Notes: generated from the letters alone by a model not told the origin. DNA of 29,386 nt from JAVBPB01 sp031549965 (GCA_031549965.1 JAVBPB010000034.1:1-29386); one strand, 5' to 3'. Numbered from the stretch's first letter, positions 8,061 to 17,538 are shown. Numbers and translations: made by a program.

Positions 8061-10362
8061 AGAATTTTAACCTCCTTTCAATAGTCTCCTTTCCACCATC
8101 CATATTTTCGGCAACTAGATTTAAGATATTGGACGAGTCATCCTCTAAACATCCAGAAAAACATGTAAATTTGTTGGCATTATCTCTCGACAAATAGATT
8201 ACGTTATCAACATCTAAATTCACAACAAGTAGAGGATTGTGTGTAACGATTATAATTTGCTTTTTATCACGTATGTTATTAAAATATTTAATCAATTCAT
8301 TTTTGACTTTACTATTTGATATATTATCTTCTGGTTGGTCGATTAAAAGAATTAATGTTCTGTCACCATTATTTGTTATATATTTATAAAACGATAGTGA
8401 CATTTCCCCCAAAGTGGATCCTACATTAGTAGAATCTGATATATCCTTAATATATTTCGTAGTTTCTTTACAAAAATTTAAAAATTCAGTGCATTTATTA
8501 TTATAAGCCATTTGAGCTCCTTGTCTTGAGCCCTGCTTTACTGCTTCCTTTAATCTTTCTAACGTATCAATACCCTTAACTTTTTCAAAACTAGAATATT
8601 CGGAATTAAAAACGCTTTTATAAAATTCTTTTTCAAGACTTTTTTCGTTATAATTAGCCACTTGAGTAAAGTTAAATCCATTAGATGGATTGATTGTGGT
8701 TCCTTTTATATCCTTTGGAAATTCCATAACACTCAATTTGTTATTTATATTTTTAATGTAATTCAATACCGCATCAATCACATTGGATTTTGTTTTTATA
8801 TATTCTCCAACAGCTTTTTCTTTAGATGTTTTTTCTTTATTTATATTCACTTCATAATCATTTCGAGCGGATACAATTGTGTTTTTAACAATTTTATTCG
8901 ATTCGTTTTCAATCTTTTCTCTAGAAATATCTTTAAAAACACCTAAGATAATGTTATATGCTTTTCTAAGTTCCAATAAGTGTTTTTCATAATATTTATT
9001 CTCTTTGATTTCAGTTCGCAAATCTGCAAGTATTGTTTTTAAATTTTCATACCTATTATCCTTCTTTTCTATGTCTATAAAACTTTCGTCACAAATTATC
9101 GATATGTAATAACTTTGAAACTTCTCATTTTCAGGAATTATAGTACATTTTTTATTTTCTAAATCATTATAACTTTCTCTTAAAGATATATTTCCATTTA
9201 TAAAGTTCCATAGTGACTCAATAAACGAAGTATATTTTTTCTCATACATCTGGTGATTTATACTTTTAAATTTAGTATCATCAAAAATCTTGCTTTTTTT
9301 ATAATCATCAACAAGTCTTGATTGTTTAATGTACTCTACATGTTCCCCTTCCGCCGTCTTGTCGATTTTCACTTCGTTGATATCAATGATTTTTTTGGAA
9401 TAACTTTCAGTTTGATTCGATATAAAGTTTAATAAAGTGGTTTTACCACTTCCGTTTTCTCCAATAATAGCATTAATCCCTGGAGATAAATTATATTTAA
9501 CACCATTTATTTCTACATAATCAACATATTTTGGATTCGCATTGGATATGCGATTAAATCTAGTTTCATTAGATGTCAATGCAAGTAGTAAACCTTTGAA
9601 AGTAGGCAATGCTTTAATGATAGAATAGAAATCGAAATCTGATGACTTTTTTCCTTTTTCATCTGCTTCTTTAGTCTTATAAACTTTGTCATGGAAAGGA
9701 TAAACATCCCAATCATGACAATCACTGCCAGTTATCAATGCAGTATTCAAGTTTTCATCCCTTAAATTCTTTTTCAAAATTCCTTCAACATGTGTTTTTT
9801 GAAATTCTAATGCGTTTATATACCCCGTTTGAATTACCTGATAGGGGTTTGGCGTGCTATCGCTTAATGAAGTATGCTTCCCATTTTGATTATTTAAACT
9901 TTTTCTCTGGCAAACTATTAAAATCACAGATAGCCCAATACTTTTTAGTAGATTTTCAAATTCTACTTTAGAGTAATATGAATCCTTCGATATCAATAAA
10001 TTATTCTTAATAGACAAATCTATTTTTTCAAAATCATTATCGGAACAACAATTGAAATATGTCAAAATGTGGCAAACTGCCATACTTGCATCTAATTTAA
10101 CATCAAACTCAACTCCCGGTAAAATGTTTTTTACCTTTGGAAACTCGTTTGATAGGATAATTGACTTCGCATCTTTATAAATTTGTGGATCAAAACGATT
10201 ATGATCAGTAAACGAAAACATTGAAATTTCATTATCGTTCAAACTATTAAAAAGAGTTTTTAAATTGGCCGATATAGATTTATCTACAATTTCGTTACTT
10301 TCTTTATATTTACTTGCAAATGTATGAATATGCAAATCTATTTTTATGTTCTCATTTAGCAT
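8044..10362 (-). CDS. PHP phosphoesterase fused to SMC/ABC-like ATPase (TrlF-like)
   Basis: This 772-residue protein fuses two enzyme domains. Residues 1-260 are a PHP metallo-phosphoesterase with motifs DLHIHT (9-14), FTDHN (D53, H54), PGVEFD (E85), CHIL (H98) and GSDCHD (D214, H216), so the metal site looks complete. Residues 285-772 are an SMC/OLD-like ATPase: Walker A GENGSGKT (301-308), a long charged helical insert (about 340-620), a signature-like STLGEMSLSF (649-658), Walker B LILLIDQPED (670-679) and the H-loop VTHNP (H708). The layout recalls proteins annotated as TrlF-family AAA-like ATPases; I cite that name from memory. Its likely role is ATP-gated cleavage of a nucleic acid or nucleotide, possibly in phage defence, which I infer from the island context. 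The ATG follows GAGAGG. It lies between two type I systems and is translationally coupled to the 111-residue partner. Confidence 0.85.
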   Translation of the reverse strand: MLNENIKIDLHIHTFASKYKESNEIVDKSISANLKTLFNSLNDNEISMFSFTDHNRFDPQIYKDAKSIILSNEFPKVKNILPGVEFDVKLDASMAVCHILTYFNCCSDNDFEKIDLSIKNNLLISKDSYYSKVEFENLLKSIGLSVILIVCQRKSLNNQNGKHTSLSDSTPNPYQVIQTGYINALEFQKTHVEGILKKNLRDENLNTALITGSDCHDWDVYPFHDKVYKTKEADEKGKKSSDFDFYSIIKALPTFKGLLLALTSNETRFNRISNANPKYVDYVEINGVKYNLSPGINAIIGENGSGKTTLLNFISNQTESYSKKIIDINEVKIDKTAEGEHVEYIKQSRLVDDYKKSKIFDDTKFKSINHQMYEKKYTSFIESLWNFINGNISLRESYNDLENKKCTIIPENEKFQSYYISIICDESFIDIEKKDNRYENLKTILADLRTEIKENKYYEKHLLELRKAYNIILGVFKDISREKIENESNKIVKNTIVSARNDYEVNINKEKTSKEKAVGEYIKTKSNVIDAVLNYIKNINNKLSVMEFPKDIKGTTINPSNGFNFTQVANYNEKSLEKEFYKSVFNSEYSSFEKVKGIDTLERLKEAVKQGSRQGAQMAYNNKCTEFLNFCKETTKYIKDISDSTNVGSTLGEMSLSFYKYITNNGDRTLILLIDQPEDNISNSKVKNELIKYFNNIRDKKQIIIVTHNPLLVVNLDVDNVIYLSRDNANKFTCFSGCLEDDSSNILNLVAENMDGGKETIERRLKFYGENN

Positions 10363-10390
10363 TTATATTACCTCTCTATCTTTTAACAAT

Positions 10391-10703
10391 CTACTTTTCT
10401 TCCTCAAATTCATTTAAAAATTCTTTTCTACTTATTACTGTATCAAATAATCCAACCTTATTATTAGAATGCTTATCCACACCTAAGTATATTAAGCTAG
10501 AATTTTCATATCTCCTTTTTATCTAGACCTGTTACCTTTTTAAATAATTCATGTTCAAGCTTCGTTATAACATCTTCTAGCATTCTTTCTCTATGTCACT
10601 TAAATACATAAAGATTGGTATTCTAGTTGCAAATTTATTTTTTTTCTTGAACTTGTTTTCACAAACTTTTGTATTACTTCTCAGCATCTGTCAATTCTTT
10701 CTT
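10391..10703 (-). pseudogene. Decayed C-terminal fragment of a helicase/restriction gene
   Basis: No intact gene lies between the PHP-ATPase and hsdR2, but the minus strand carries recognisable peptide pieces in shifting frames. They are QKKELTDAEK, then FATRIPIFMYLSDIEKE, then RMLEDVITKLEHELFKKVTGL, then YENSSLIYLGVDKH followed by VGLFDTVISRKEF, ending at a TAG at 10391. Read in order, they match my memory of the C-terminal end of large DEAD/DEAH-box helicase or restriction-like proteins (FATRIPxFMYLTD...DVITQLEPxLFKKVTGL). About 25 residues appear to be deleted between the third and fourth pieces, and at least two frameshifts separate the others. The upstream bulk of the gene is gone, and hsdR2 ends at 10720 right beside the fragment. 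The decay is directly visible. The parent family is recalled rather than searched. Confidence 0.65.
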
Positions 10704-10719
10704 TTGCTTTTATAGGCTG

Positions 10720-13700
10720 TTAATTTACGTAAATGGCATTATGCATAGTGTCAACAATATCAATTATTACTTGATTATCATTTTTAAACATTTCATACCA
10801 ATCAGTATCCTTAAATGGGTTTGTATCTACCAAATCATCTCTAGTTATGTCACCATTCTTATAGACGAAACTTATTAATAATTTTATGAATTCTTGCTGT
10901 TTGCTTGAAAATTTATTATCTGACAAGAAGTTGCCAAACTTTCTTTGAATTGCCACATTTGATATTCCAATTATACTTCTCACAAATACAGCCAAATCTT
11001 TATTTGTGACTTTGTCATAATCTTCTTTATTTCCTAATTTACTCCACAAGATATCTTCAAGCTCTTTTAGATCAGATGAATCAATTTTCTCGAGATTTAA
11101 TATCTTTTGTAAAACTGGTAAGTCATAATTTGAAAGTAAATATTCTTCTACCGTTTCTTTATAGTTTTTAAACCCAGATAAATCTGTTGATGTTCCTTCT
11201 TTGACGATAACTTCATCTTTAAAATCACTTTGGTATACTATATATTCATTTTTTATAAACATCATCAAATCTCTTAATTCTTCTCTCACTTTTTCCAACT
11301 TCGAAATAGTTATTGAATCCCAGAATATTTGAGTTGTAACTTCTTTTAAAACTTCGACCTTCGCTCTAACTTGAGGAATTGTTGTTTTATTAAGTAACGT
11401 TTTCGCAATTGTATAAACTTGCCCAATTGCTCTTTTACTACTTATTTGATTATCTAATAAAGATAATTCAATATAAAACATTTTTAGATCAAATGCTTTT
11501 GCAGATTCATCATTATCGTTACTTGGATCAATTAATAAAGTTATATAATCCTTTATTTCTCTAATGTTCAATTTTGACAAATAATCCCATGATGTCTCAA
11601 TTGAATATTTATCTACAAATTCGAATTTTTCTCTTACATTAATCAAATTTCTATTTAAGTTTTTAACTAATCGAAATAGTTCGCTTCTTAATTTTATATA
11701 ATATTCTTTATACTCGTTATTTTGTTGATACTCATATGACTGTAATTCGAAAACAATATCTAACTTCATCTCGAATATTTTTTGTGTTATATTCAACGAT
11801 TGTTTTGCAATCTTTCCTTCTTGATTTTCACCAAAAAAAGTAAAGTTGTCGCAAAAATCGAAAATATAAAATTCTTTTTTGTCTTTTCCTAAACCAAAAA
11901 TATTCGGTGATAATCTAGTTCCTCTACCAATCATTTGCAAGAATTTAATTTTAGAAAATATCCTTTTGAAGAAAACTAAATTTAGTATGTCTGGAACATC
12001 GATACCAGTATCAAGCATATCAACAGAAACTGCAATTTGTGGTAAATTTTCTCTAATTTCAAAATTATCTATTATGTTTTGAGTATATTTAACTTGATTA
12101 TCTATTAATTTACAAAAATCATTGCCTAATCTAGGGTATAGAATTTTGAATCTTTCAACAATTAATTCGGCATGTTTATGATCTTTAGCAAAGATAATAG
12201 TTTTTCCAAGTTTTTCTCCACTACTTACTTTAAGTCCTTCATTCATAAGAGTTTGAATGACCTTATCTATAGTGTCTATGTTTGTGATTCTTGAATAAAA
12301 TTCTTTACCATCAATCTCTTCAGGTACATTTCCATCGTCATCACTAAACAAATCCTCATATTGATCTTTTTCTTCAGCATTTAAATCTTTATATTTTAGG
12401 CCTCTTGATAAAAGTTTGGTAGTTCTATCCAATAAAGCATAGTTAACCAAATATCCATCTTCTACAGCTTCTTTTAATTCATAATGAAAATTAGGATATC
12501 CATCCTCCAAATCAAACATCGAATACGTTGACCTTTCGATTTCACTTCTTGGCGTCGCGGTTAATCCTACAACCAAAGAATCAAAATATGTAAAAATAGC
12601 CTTATATTTATTGAATATTGATCTATGTGCTTCATCTATAATTATTAAATCAAATCTTCCAATTCCAAATTCTCTGCTATCTCCATCAATTAGATTAATT
12701 AATGTTTGATATGTTGAAAAAATCAAGCGAGCATCTAAATCCATATCATTTTGTCTATCAGACAAAACGCAAGATGGTGTATTTGGCAATAATTTAGTAA
12801 AATTCTTTTTTGCTTGATTCACTAATGCAGTTCTATCAGCTAAGAATAGGACATTTTTAATCCAATTATTCCTTTGAAGTAATTCTACTAATGAAATCGC
12901 GACTCTCGTTTTACCAGTACCTGTCGCCATAACTATTAATCCTTTTCTTGTATATTGATTAAAGTTTTCAATAATAGAAGTTATCGCTTGCTTTTGATAA
13001 CCTCTATTCGTGATACTTTCATTAACATTTATATCACTTATTAACCCTCTTTTTCTCCTTTGAATTAGTAACTCAAGTTCTTTCTTTGTATGATATCCAA
13101 ATACTTTACGAGAAGGATAGCCGATTCCATCAATAATAAAAGTTTGGTATCCATTAGTATAATAGATTACCGGTCTAATTCCGTATTTTCTTTCTAAGCA
13201 ATCAGCATATAACTTTGCTTGATGTTCTCCATTGCTTGGAGAAACACTTGTTTTTTTAGCTTCTACTAGCGCAAGTGGTATTCCATTATCACCATATAAC
13301 ACATAATCAACATATCCTATTCCTTGATTATTTGGCATTCCTTTAACTTCTATTTCTATACAAGCTTTTGAAGCATTAATAACGCCTTTTTTATCTAATA
13401 CTTCCCATCCAGCTTCTTTTAAATATAAATCAATATATAATTTTCTGGTTTCAGCTTCACTGATATCAAGTTTTGCATCAAGTGTTGTATTAAAAAGAAT
13501 TTTATTATTATACTTTTCTTCGATCACTTCACTAAATTGCACTTTGTGAGCTTCAATATTTTCTACTGTGATATCTTTATTTTCTTTTACACTAACAAGT
13601 TTATTAATATTGAATTCATCATATTTTGGTAACGCTCCAAGCTTTTTTAATATTTCTCCAACAAAGAAATATAAATGTTCTAAACATTTTAATGCTTCGT

Positions 13701-14007
13701 TTTTACCTACTTTTTCATTGTGAATTGCATTATTACCCACTTGACGAATAAAATGAAGTGACGCGATTACAACATCATCATTAACAAATTGAGTGAAATC
13801 TTTTGAACATACTAAGTCAAACAAACTCGCTCTTTCAGGAATATAATGAACTTTTAATTTATAAACTAATTTAACTAAATATTCTAACGCTTTTCTAGAT
13901 GATGCACCACTTAGATCAGGGCGCGACAAAACAAATGATTCAGCATCATTTAAGTAATTATATAGTTCTTCGAATTCTTTTAAATCTTTAATATAATCAA
14001 AGTTCAT
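10720..14007 (-). CDS. hsdR: Type I restriction enzyme R subunit (HsdR2), EcoKI/EcoEI-like
   Basis: This 1095-residue restriction and translocation subunit is from a different lineage than HsdR1. An N-terminal DUF4145-like helical domain (about 1-120, with SRKALEYLVK and IRQVGNNAIHNEK) precedes the nuclease, whose PD-(D/E)xK residues are D234 (GYVDYVLYG) and E249-x-K251 (VEAKKT). Motor motifs are Walker A ATGTGKT (361-367), DEAH (458-461), GLTATPR (481-487), then DMLDTGIDVP and QMIGRGTRL. The C-terminal quarter matches the helical EcoEI-type C-domain in position and length. I chose the ATG at 14007, which follows AAGGAAG; the open frame runs 16 codons further up but only by overlapping hsdS2. 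The gene starts 16 bases after hsdS2 stops. It appears intact. The decayed helicase fragment follows. Confidence 0.95.
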   Translation of the reverse strand: MNFDYIKDLKEFEELYNYLNDAESFVLSRPDLSGASSRKALEYLVKLVYKLKVHYIPERASLFDLVCSKDFTQFVNDDVVIASLHFIRQVGNNAIHNEKVGKNEALKCLEHLYFFVGEILKKLGALPKYDEFNINKLVSVKENKDITVENIEAHKVQFSEVIEEKYNNKILFNTTLDAKLDISEAETRKLYIDLYLKEAGWEVLDKKGVINASKACIEIEVKGMPNNQGIGYVDYVLYGDNGIPLALVEAKKTSVSPSNGEHQAKLYADCLERKYGIRPVIYYTNGYQTFIIDGIGYPSRKVFGYHTKKELELLIQRRKRGLISDINVNESITNRGYQKQAITSIIENFNQYTRKGLIVMATGTGKTRVAISLVELLQRNNWIKNVLFLADRTALVNQAKKNFTKLLPNTPSCVLSDRQNDMDLDARLIFSTYQTLINLIDGDSREFGIGRFDLIIIDEAHRSIFNKYKAIFTYFDSLVVGLTATPRSEIERSTYSMFDLEDGYPNFHYELKEAVEDGYLVNYALLDRTTKLLSRGLKYKDLNAEEKDQYEDLFSDDDGNVPEEIDGKEFYSRITNIDTIDKVIQTLMNEGLKVSSGEKLGKTIIFAKDHKHAELIVERFKILYPRLGNDFCKLIDNQVKYTQNIIDNFEIRENLPQIAVSVDMLDTGIDVPDILNLVFFKRIFSKIKFLQMIGRGTRLSPNIFGLGKDKKEFYIFDFCDNFTFFGENQEGKIAKQSLNITQKIFEMKLDIVFELQSYEYQQNNEYKEYYIKLRSELFRLVKNLNRNLINVREKFEFVDKYSIETSWDYLSKLNIREIKDYITLLIDPSNDNDESAKAFDLKMFYIELSLLDNQISSKRAIGQVYTIAKTLLNKTTIPQVRAKVEVLKEVTTQIFWDSITISKLEKVREELRDLMMFIKNEYIVYQSDFKDEVIVKEGTSTDLSGFKNYKETVEEYLLSNYDLPVLQKILNLEKIDSSDLKELEDILWSKLGNKEDYDKVTNKDLAVFVRSIIGISNVAIQRKFGNFLSDNKFSSKQQEFIKLLISFVYKNGDITRDDLVDTNPFKDTDWYEMFKNDNQVIIDIVDTMHNAIYVN

Positions 14008-14023
14008 TATTTTCACTTCCTTT

Positions 14024-15178
14024 TTATCCAAAATATTGTTGCATTTTTTTATCAAATAATATTTTCAAATCAACTATCTCATTATTTATCTGATCTTTAA
14101 TCGCGTTAATCTCAGTATACTTTGCAGCAAAATTATCCTGAATACGTTTGGGTGGTACATATATCTGATATTTTTTTAAATCTCTCAGTGGAATTTGAGG
14201 TTGTGCACTTCCTGTTTTGTTCTTTTCTAAAAATTCATGAATCGTTTTTCTGATCATAAATTCACAAAAAGTGGAGTTCATGTCTTTTTTTCCTCTCAAT
14301 ATCACCATTCCAGAATTAATTCTTACATTATCAAATTTTACAGTGGAATCAAATAATGCGACGTTTCCCAATGTACCTCGCGTAGTTAATACTAAATCAC
14401 CATACTGCAATTTTCCACCTCGCAGAGACTCGTCTTTTTCTTTAGTTATATAATTGCATTTTTCAAAAATAAAACCATTACTCGTCACGTTTTTTGCGTT
14501 AAGAAAAAGGCAATGTTCCTTATCAAAAAAATCATTCGCTGTTGGATAATTATTACCTCTATCACCGTCAATTATATTATATATATATTCTATTGGCATT
14601 AAGCAATCATCGGAGAATTGAAGTTCGTTAAACAAGCTATTAGTATATTCAAAAATCTTAATAAGTTGCTTTTTCTTTATTTCAATAGCATTATTTATCT
14701 CATCTAAAACTTCAACTATCTGTTTTTGTTCTTTTTTATCTGCAGTGTATGGAATAATAGTGTTTTCAAAATCCGTTTTATTAATTATTGGAACAACTGG
14801 TGAATTTGCTTTTGCAATTAAATTGTCTTTAATTGATAATAATGAATAAGCAATAAATCGCTCGTCAAATTCTTCATTAGGCAATATTGCATTTATTTGT
14901 TGATTACAAGTTGCATTAACATTTAAGATACCAATTTTTCCAATTATTCCAATCGAAGTAAAAAGAACGGATTTCGCAGGCAACATGCGAATAATCTTTT
15001 CTGCAGTATTGGATAACCAATTTGTAGGCATAGTAAGCTCATTAATTCTATTCTCAGAAAAATCATTGGGCTTAAAAAACGCAATATCTTTATGCAAATA
15101 ATAATCTTTTATTTTTGTTGACGGGGTGTTTCCCGTAACTACATGCGCTAATTCACAAATTTTTTTATATTCCATCAT
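14024..15178 (-). CDS. hsdS: Type I restriction-modification specificity subunit (HsdS2)
   Basis: This 384-residue target-recognition subunit serves the second type I system. Recognition domain 1 spans about 1-140 and starts YKKICELAHVVTGNTPS. The first conserved helix includes DKKEQKQIVEVLDEINNAIEIKKKQL (about 142-167, broken here by a short stretch). Recognition domain 2 spans about 185-340, with GDLVLTTRGTLGNVALF, and the terminal helix includes PPKRIQDNFAAKYTEINAIKDQI. ATG and TGA overlap as ATGA with hsdM2, and a second ATG follows immediately, so the start is uncertain by one codon. There is no duplicated or inverted recognition domain nearby. Sequence similarity to HsdS1 is confined to general family features, so the two systems should recognise different sites. 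Confidence 0.93.
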   Translation of the reverse strand: MMEYKKICELAHVVTGNTPSTKIKDYYLHKDIAFFKPNDFSENRINELTMPTNWLSNTAEKIIRMLPAKSVLFTSIGIIGKIGILNVNATCNQQINAILPNEEFDERFIAYSLLSIKDNLIAKANSPVVPIINKTDFENTIIPYTADKKEQKQIVEVLDEINNAIEIKKKQLIKIFEYTNSLFNELQFSDDCLMPIEYIYNIIDGDRGNNYPTANDFFDKEHCLFLNAKNVTSNGFIFEKCNYITKEKDESLRGGKLQYGDLVLTTRGTLGNVALFDSTVKFDNVRINSGMVILRGKKDMNSTFCEFMIRKTIHEFLEKNKTGSAQPQIPLRDLKKYQIYVPPKRIQDNFAAKYTEINAIKDQINNEIVDLKILFDKKMQQYFG

Positions 15179-16671
15179 TCATCACCCAACATTTCTTTTA
15201 GTCTTGTAAGTGATTTTTGGAATTCTTTTTCGTAATCTTCTATTCTTTGAAGAATAACTTTCGTGCTTTCATATTCTACTTTTTCTTTTACTACTTCTTT
15301 ATATTTATTAATAGATAAGTCATAGTCTTTACTTACGATTTCATCTTTAGTTACAAAGAAAGATTGATCAAATTTAGTTCTACTTGATTCTTTATTTAAA
15401 TCATGAAATCTATTGATTATATCTGGTATATCATTTGCTTCTATATCATTACGCTTGTCATCTAGTGATTTTCCATCTGCTTTCATATCATAAAACCAAA
15501 CTTTATCAGTTCCACCTGCATTTGTTTTAGTAAATATAAGAATTGCAGTAGATACACCTGCATATGGTTTAAATACTCCACTAGGCATAGAGATAATAGC
15601 TTCCAATTTTTGATTATCAATTAACTCTTTTCTGATTCCTAAATGTGCATTACTACTTCCAAATAATACTCCGTCAGGAACTATAGAAGCACATCTTCCC
15701 CCAACTGTAAGTATTTCAGTAAATAAAGCCATAAACAATAGCTCTGTTTTCTTGGTTTTAGTAATTGCTAATAGTCTTTTAGATATATCGGTAGTATCAA
15801 TAGTTCCAGTAAATGGAGGGTTAGCTAAAATAAGCGAATATTGTTCTTCATCTTTGTTATCTTCAGATAAGGAGTTTTTATATTCAATATTTGGATTATC
15901 AACTCCATGAAGCATCATATTCATGGCACCAATTCTTAACATAGTTTCATCAATATCAAAACCAGTAAACATTGAACCTGAATAGTTCTTCATGTTTACT
16001 TCATTTAATAATTCTTTTCCATATTTCTCTTTTATATATTTAGCAGATTCTGATATAAACCCAGCACTTCCCATCGCTGGATCACATATTTTATCCGTTA
16101 ACTTAGGTTGCATTAATTCAACCATCATTCTAATAATGTGACGAGGCGTTCTAAATTGACCATTAGTTCCACTTGTCGCAATTTTTGAAAGAAGGTATTC
16201 ATAAACATCTCCCATTAAGTCTTTATTATTAATTTCTAATGTATCTAAGCCATAAATTACTTTAACTAATACTCTAGGAGTCGGTATTTGGAAAATAGCG
16301 TTTTTCATATATCGTGAAAAAGATGAATCATTTACATTATTTAGATTTTTTATAAAAGGAAACACGTTATCCCTAATATTTCTAAATAACTTATCTGCCT
16401 CGAAATTTTTGAAGTTCGACCATCTTAAATCATCAAAAGATATATCTACCTTTTCATCTGAATTTACATAAGTCCCCTTTTTAAAAGTGGCATTCTTTAA
16501 TTCTAAGCCTAACAAATTAGATTTCTTTTCTTGTTTAATCTGATTATCATCCAGTAATTTAATGAATAATAAATATGTAATTTGTTCAATGACAGAAAGT
16601 GGATTCGTTAATCCACCAGTCCAAAATGTTTCCCATATACTATCTATTTTACTTTTGATATTTTGCTCCAT
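15175..16671 (-). CDS. hsdM: Type I restriction-modification N6-adenine methyltransferase (HsdM2)
   Basis: This 498-residue methyltransferase belongs to the EcoAI-like branch, distinct from HsdM1. The N-terminal domain contains PLSVIEQITYLLFIKLLDD (24-42). The conserved entry to the catalytic domain is GQFRTPRHIIRMMVELMQP (171-189), motif I is DPAMGSAG (197-204), and motif IV is NPPF (284-287). The ATG follows AGGAAGTAGG with an eight-base gap, the same site that ends the leader repeat in front of hsdM1. It opens the hsdM2-hsdS2-hsdR2 operon, with overlap or tight spacing to both following genes. No frameshift or motif loss is visible. The shared leader suggests that this operon and the hsdM1 operon respond to the same control. 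Confidence 0.95.
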   Translation of the reverse strand: MEQNIKSKIDSIWETFWTGGLTNPLSVIEQITYLLFIKLLDDNQIKQEKKSNLLGLELKNATFKKGTYVNSDEKVDISFDDLRWSNFKNFEADKLFRNIRDNVFPFIKNLNNVNDSSFSRYMKNAIFQIPTPRVLVKVIYGLDTLEINNKDLMGDVYEYLLSKIATSGTNGQFRTPRHIIRMMVELMQPKLTDKICDPAMGSAGFISESAKYIKEKYGKELLNEVNMKNYSGSMFTGFDIDETMLRIGAMNMMLHGVDNPNIEYKNSLSEDNKDEEQYSLILANPPFTGTIDTTDISKRLLAITKTKKTELLFMALFTEILTVGGRCASIVPDGVLFGSSNAHLGIRKELIDNQKLEAIISMPSGVFKPYAGVSTAILIFTKTNAGGTDKVWFYDMKADGKSLDDKRNDIEANDIPDIINRFHDLNKESSRTKFDQSFFVTKDEIVSKDYDLSINKYKEVVKEKVEYESTKVILQRIEDYEKEFQKSLTRLKEMLGDE

Positions 16672-16679
16672 TTGTAATA

Positions 16680-16925
16680 CCTACTTCCTTTTAATTCTTT
16701 AAAATATGTTTCCACCCACGACGAACCATTGAGGAAAGTCAACTTTTATGTTTCCTCCCACCGTGTTTTATCTGAAAATCGTACACAGCAATATCCTAGC
16801 CACAAGCATATGTCGTATACGGAAACATATTTTCATGTTTTTTAGCCAAAATACACTGTTTTTGTATTGTTTTTTTGCTGCTTTTTTCTATTTTCTAGAC
16901 AGCAGTACCACAGTCTCAACGTGCG
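16680..16925 (-). repeat. Leader repeat copy B, upstream of hsdM2
   Basis: This is the 246-base second copy of the leader at 7266-7510, in the same orientation. The three complementary elements are kept: GGAAACATATTTT at 16821-16833 pairs perfectly over 13 bases with AAAATATGTTTCC at 16701-16713, and the competing TATGTTTCC is at 16747-16755. The outer stem of the second hairpin (16717-16721 with 16761-16765) is kept through a G-U wobble. At its far edge TCAACG-TG-CGTTGA (16916-16929) forms a perfect inverted repeat that copy A only half retains. Because copies A and B are direct repeats, recombination between them would remove the 9.4 kb carrying hsdM2-hsdS2-hsdR2 and the PHP-ATPase pair. 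Confidence 0.9.
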
Positions 16926-16991
16926 TTGAAACACCCTAATTGCTTTTTTTTCTAGGTTGAATGTATCGAAGTAACATAATTTTTTATCTCA

Positions 16992-17025
16992 AAAACGCAA
17001 AAAAACGAGCAATTTTGCTCGTTTT
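16992..17025 (-). terminator. Rho-independent terminator of the ADP-ribosyltransferase operon
   Basis: On the plus strand AAAACGAGCA (17002-17011) and TGCTCGTTTT (17016-17025) form a ten-base inverted repeat. Read on the minus strand, the hairpin is followed by seven consecutive T residues. It lies 33 bases beyond the stop codon of the 159-residue gene and marks the end of the four-gene cargo operon. The 387-base gap to hsdM2 holds only this terminator and leader copy B. Confidence 0.88.
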
Positions 17026-17058
17026 CAACTTTTTCATTATTTTTGTGTTTTCGCTATT

Positions 17059-17538
17059 TTATTTTTTTCCTGCAATATAATAATTTTGTCCGTTCCTTGG
17101 CTCTGTATTTCTTGGAGTATCATTTTGGCTTGAGTTGTATTGCTGATAAGTGAATGTTTTATCATGTAAAAACTCCAATTTATATTCAGCATAAACTAAA
17201 ATATCATTTAATCTAATCACTCTTAAGATTTTTTGCAAAAAATTATCATTGTTAGCGCAATTTCCCTTTAACTTTTTATCGTCAACTTTAAGTACCCAAT
17301 CCCAACCGTCACAAACTTCGTATTGTTCGATGCTATTCGGGATTTCAACTTTAGACAATTCTTCTTTTATTTGCTCGATATTGCATAATGATATTTTTTC
17401 TATCATAGTAGTATCTCCAGTTGAATATTTAATTTTAAAGAAATTATTTCTTTTATATAATTCAATTTCCAAAGTTTCAATGTCTCGCCCACGAAAGTGC
17501 TTTGAAGCATTATGCCATTTAAATTTAATATGTTTCAT
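17059..17538 (-). CDS. Hypothetical protein, last gene of the ADP-ribosyltransferase operon
   Basis: This 159-residue protein matches no family I know. The N-terminal part (1-60) alternates short strands such as ETLEIELYKRNNFFKIKYS, followed by a helix IEQIKEELSKVE and a tryptophan-containing strand DGWDWVLKVDD (about 98-108). The last 25 residues are low-complexity and rich in Asn, Gln and Pro (NSSQNDTPRNTEPRNGQNYY). It has no signal peptide or membrane segment. The ATG follows AAGGAGAT with good spacing, and the gene is 41 bases after the ADP-ribosyltransferase. A downstream partner in a toxin-containing operon could be an immunity or accessory protein, but nothing in the sequence proves it. 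The strong terminator just beyond confirms that it closes the operon. Confidence 0.7.
   Translation of the reverse strand: MKHIKFKWHNASKHFRGRDIETLEIELYKRNNFFKIKYSTGDTTMIEKISLCNIEQIKEELSKVEIPNSIEQYEVCDGWDWVLKVDDKKLKGNCANNDNFLQKILRVIRLNDILVYAEYKLEFLHDKTFTYQQYNSSQNDTPRNTEPRNGQNYYIAGKK

Noticed and set aside
4526..15178. Phase-variable hsdS switching between the two specificity genes
   Set aside because: The genes belong to different type I branches, point the same way, and show no shared inverted segments or recombinase nearby.
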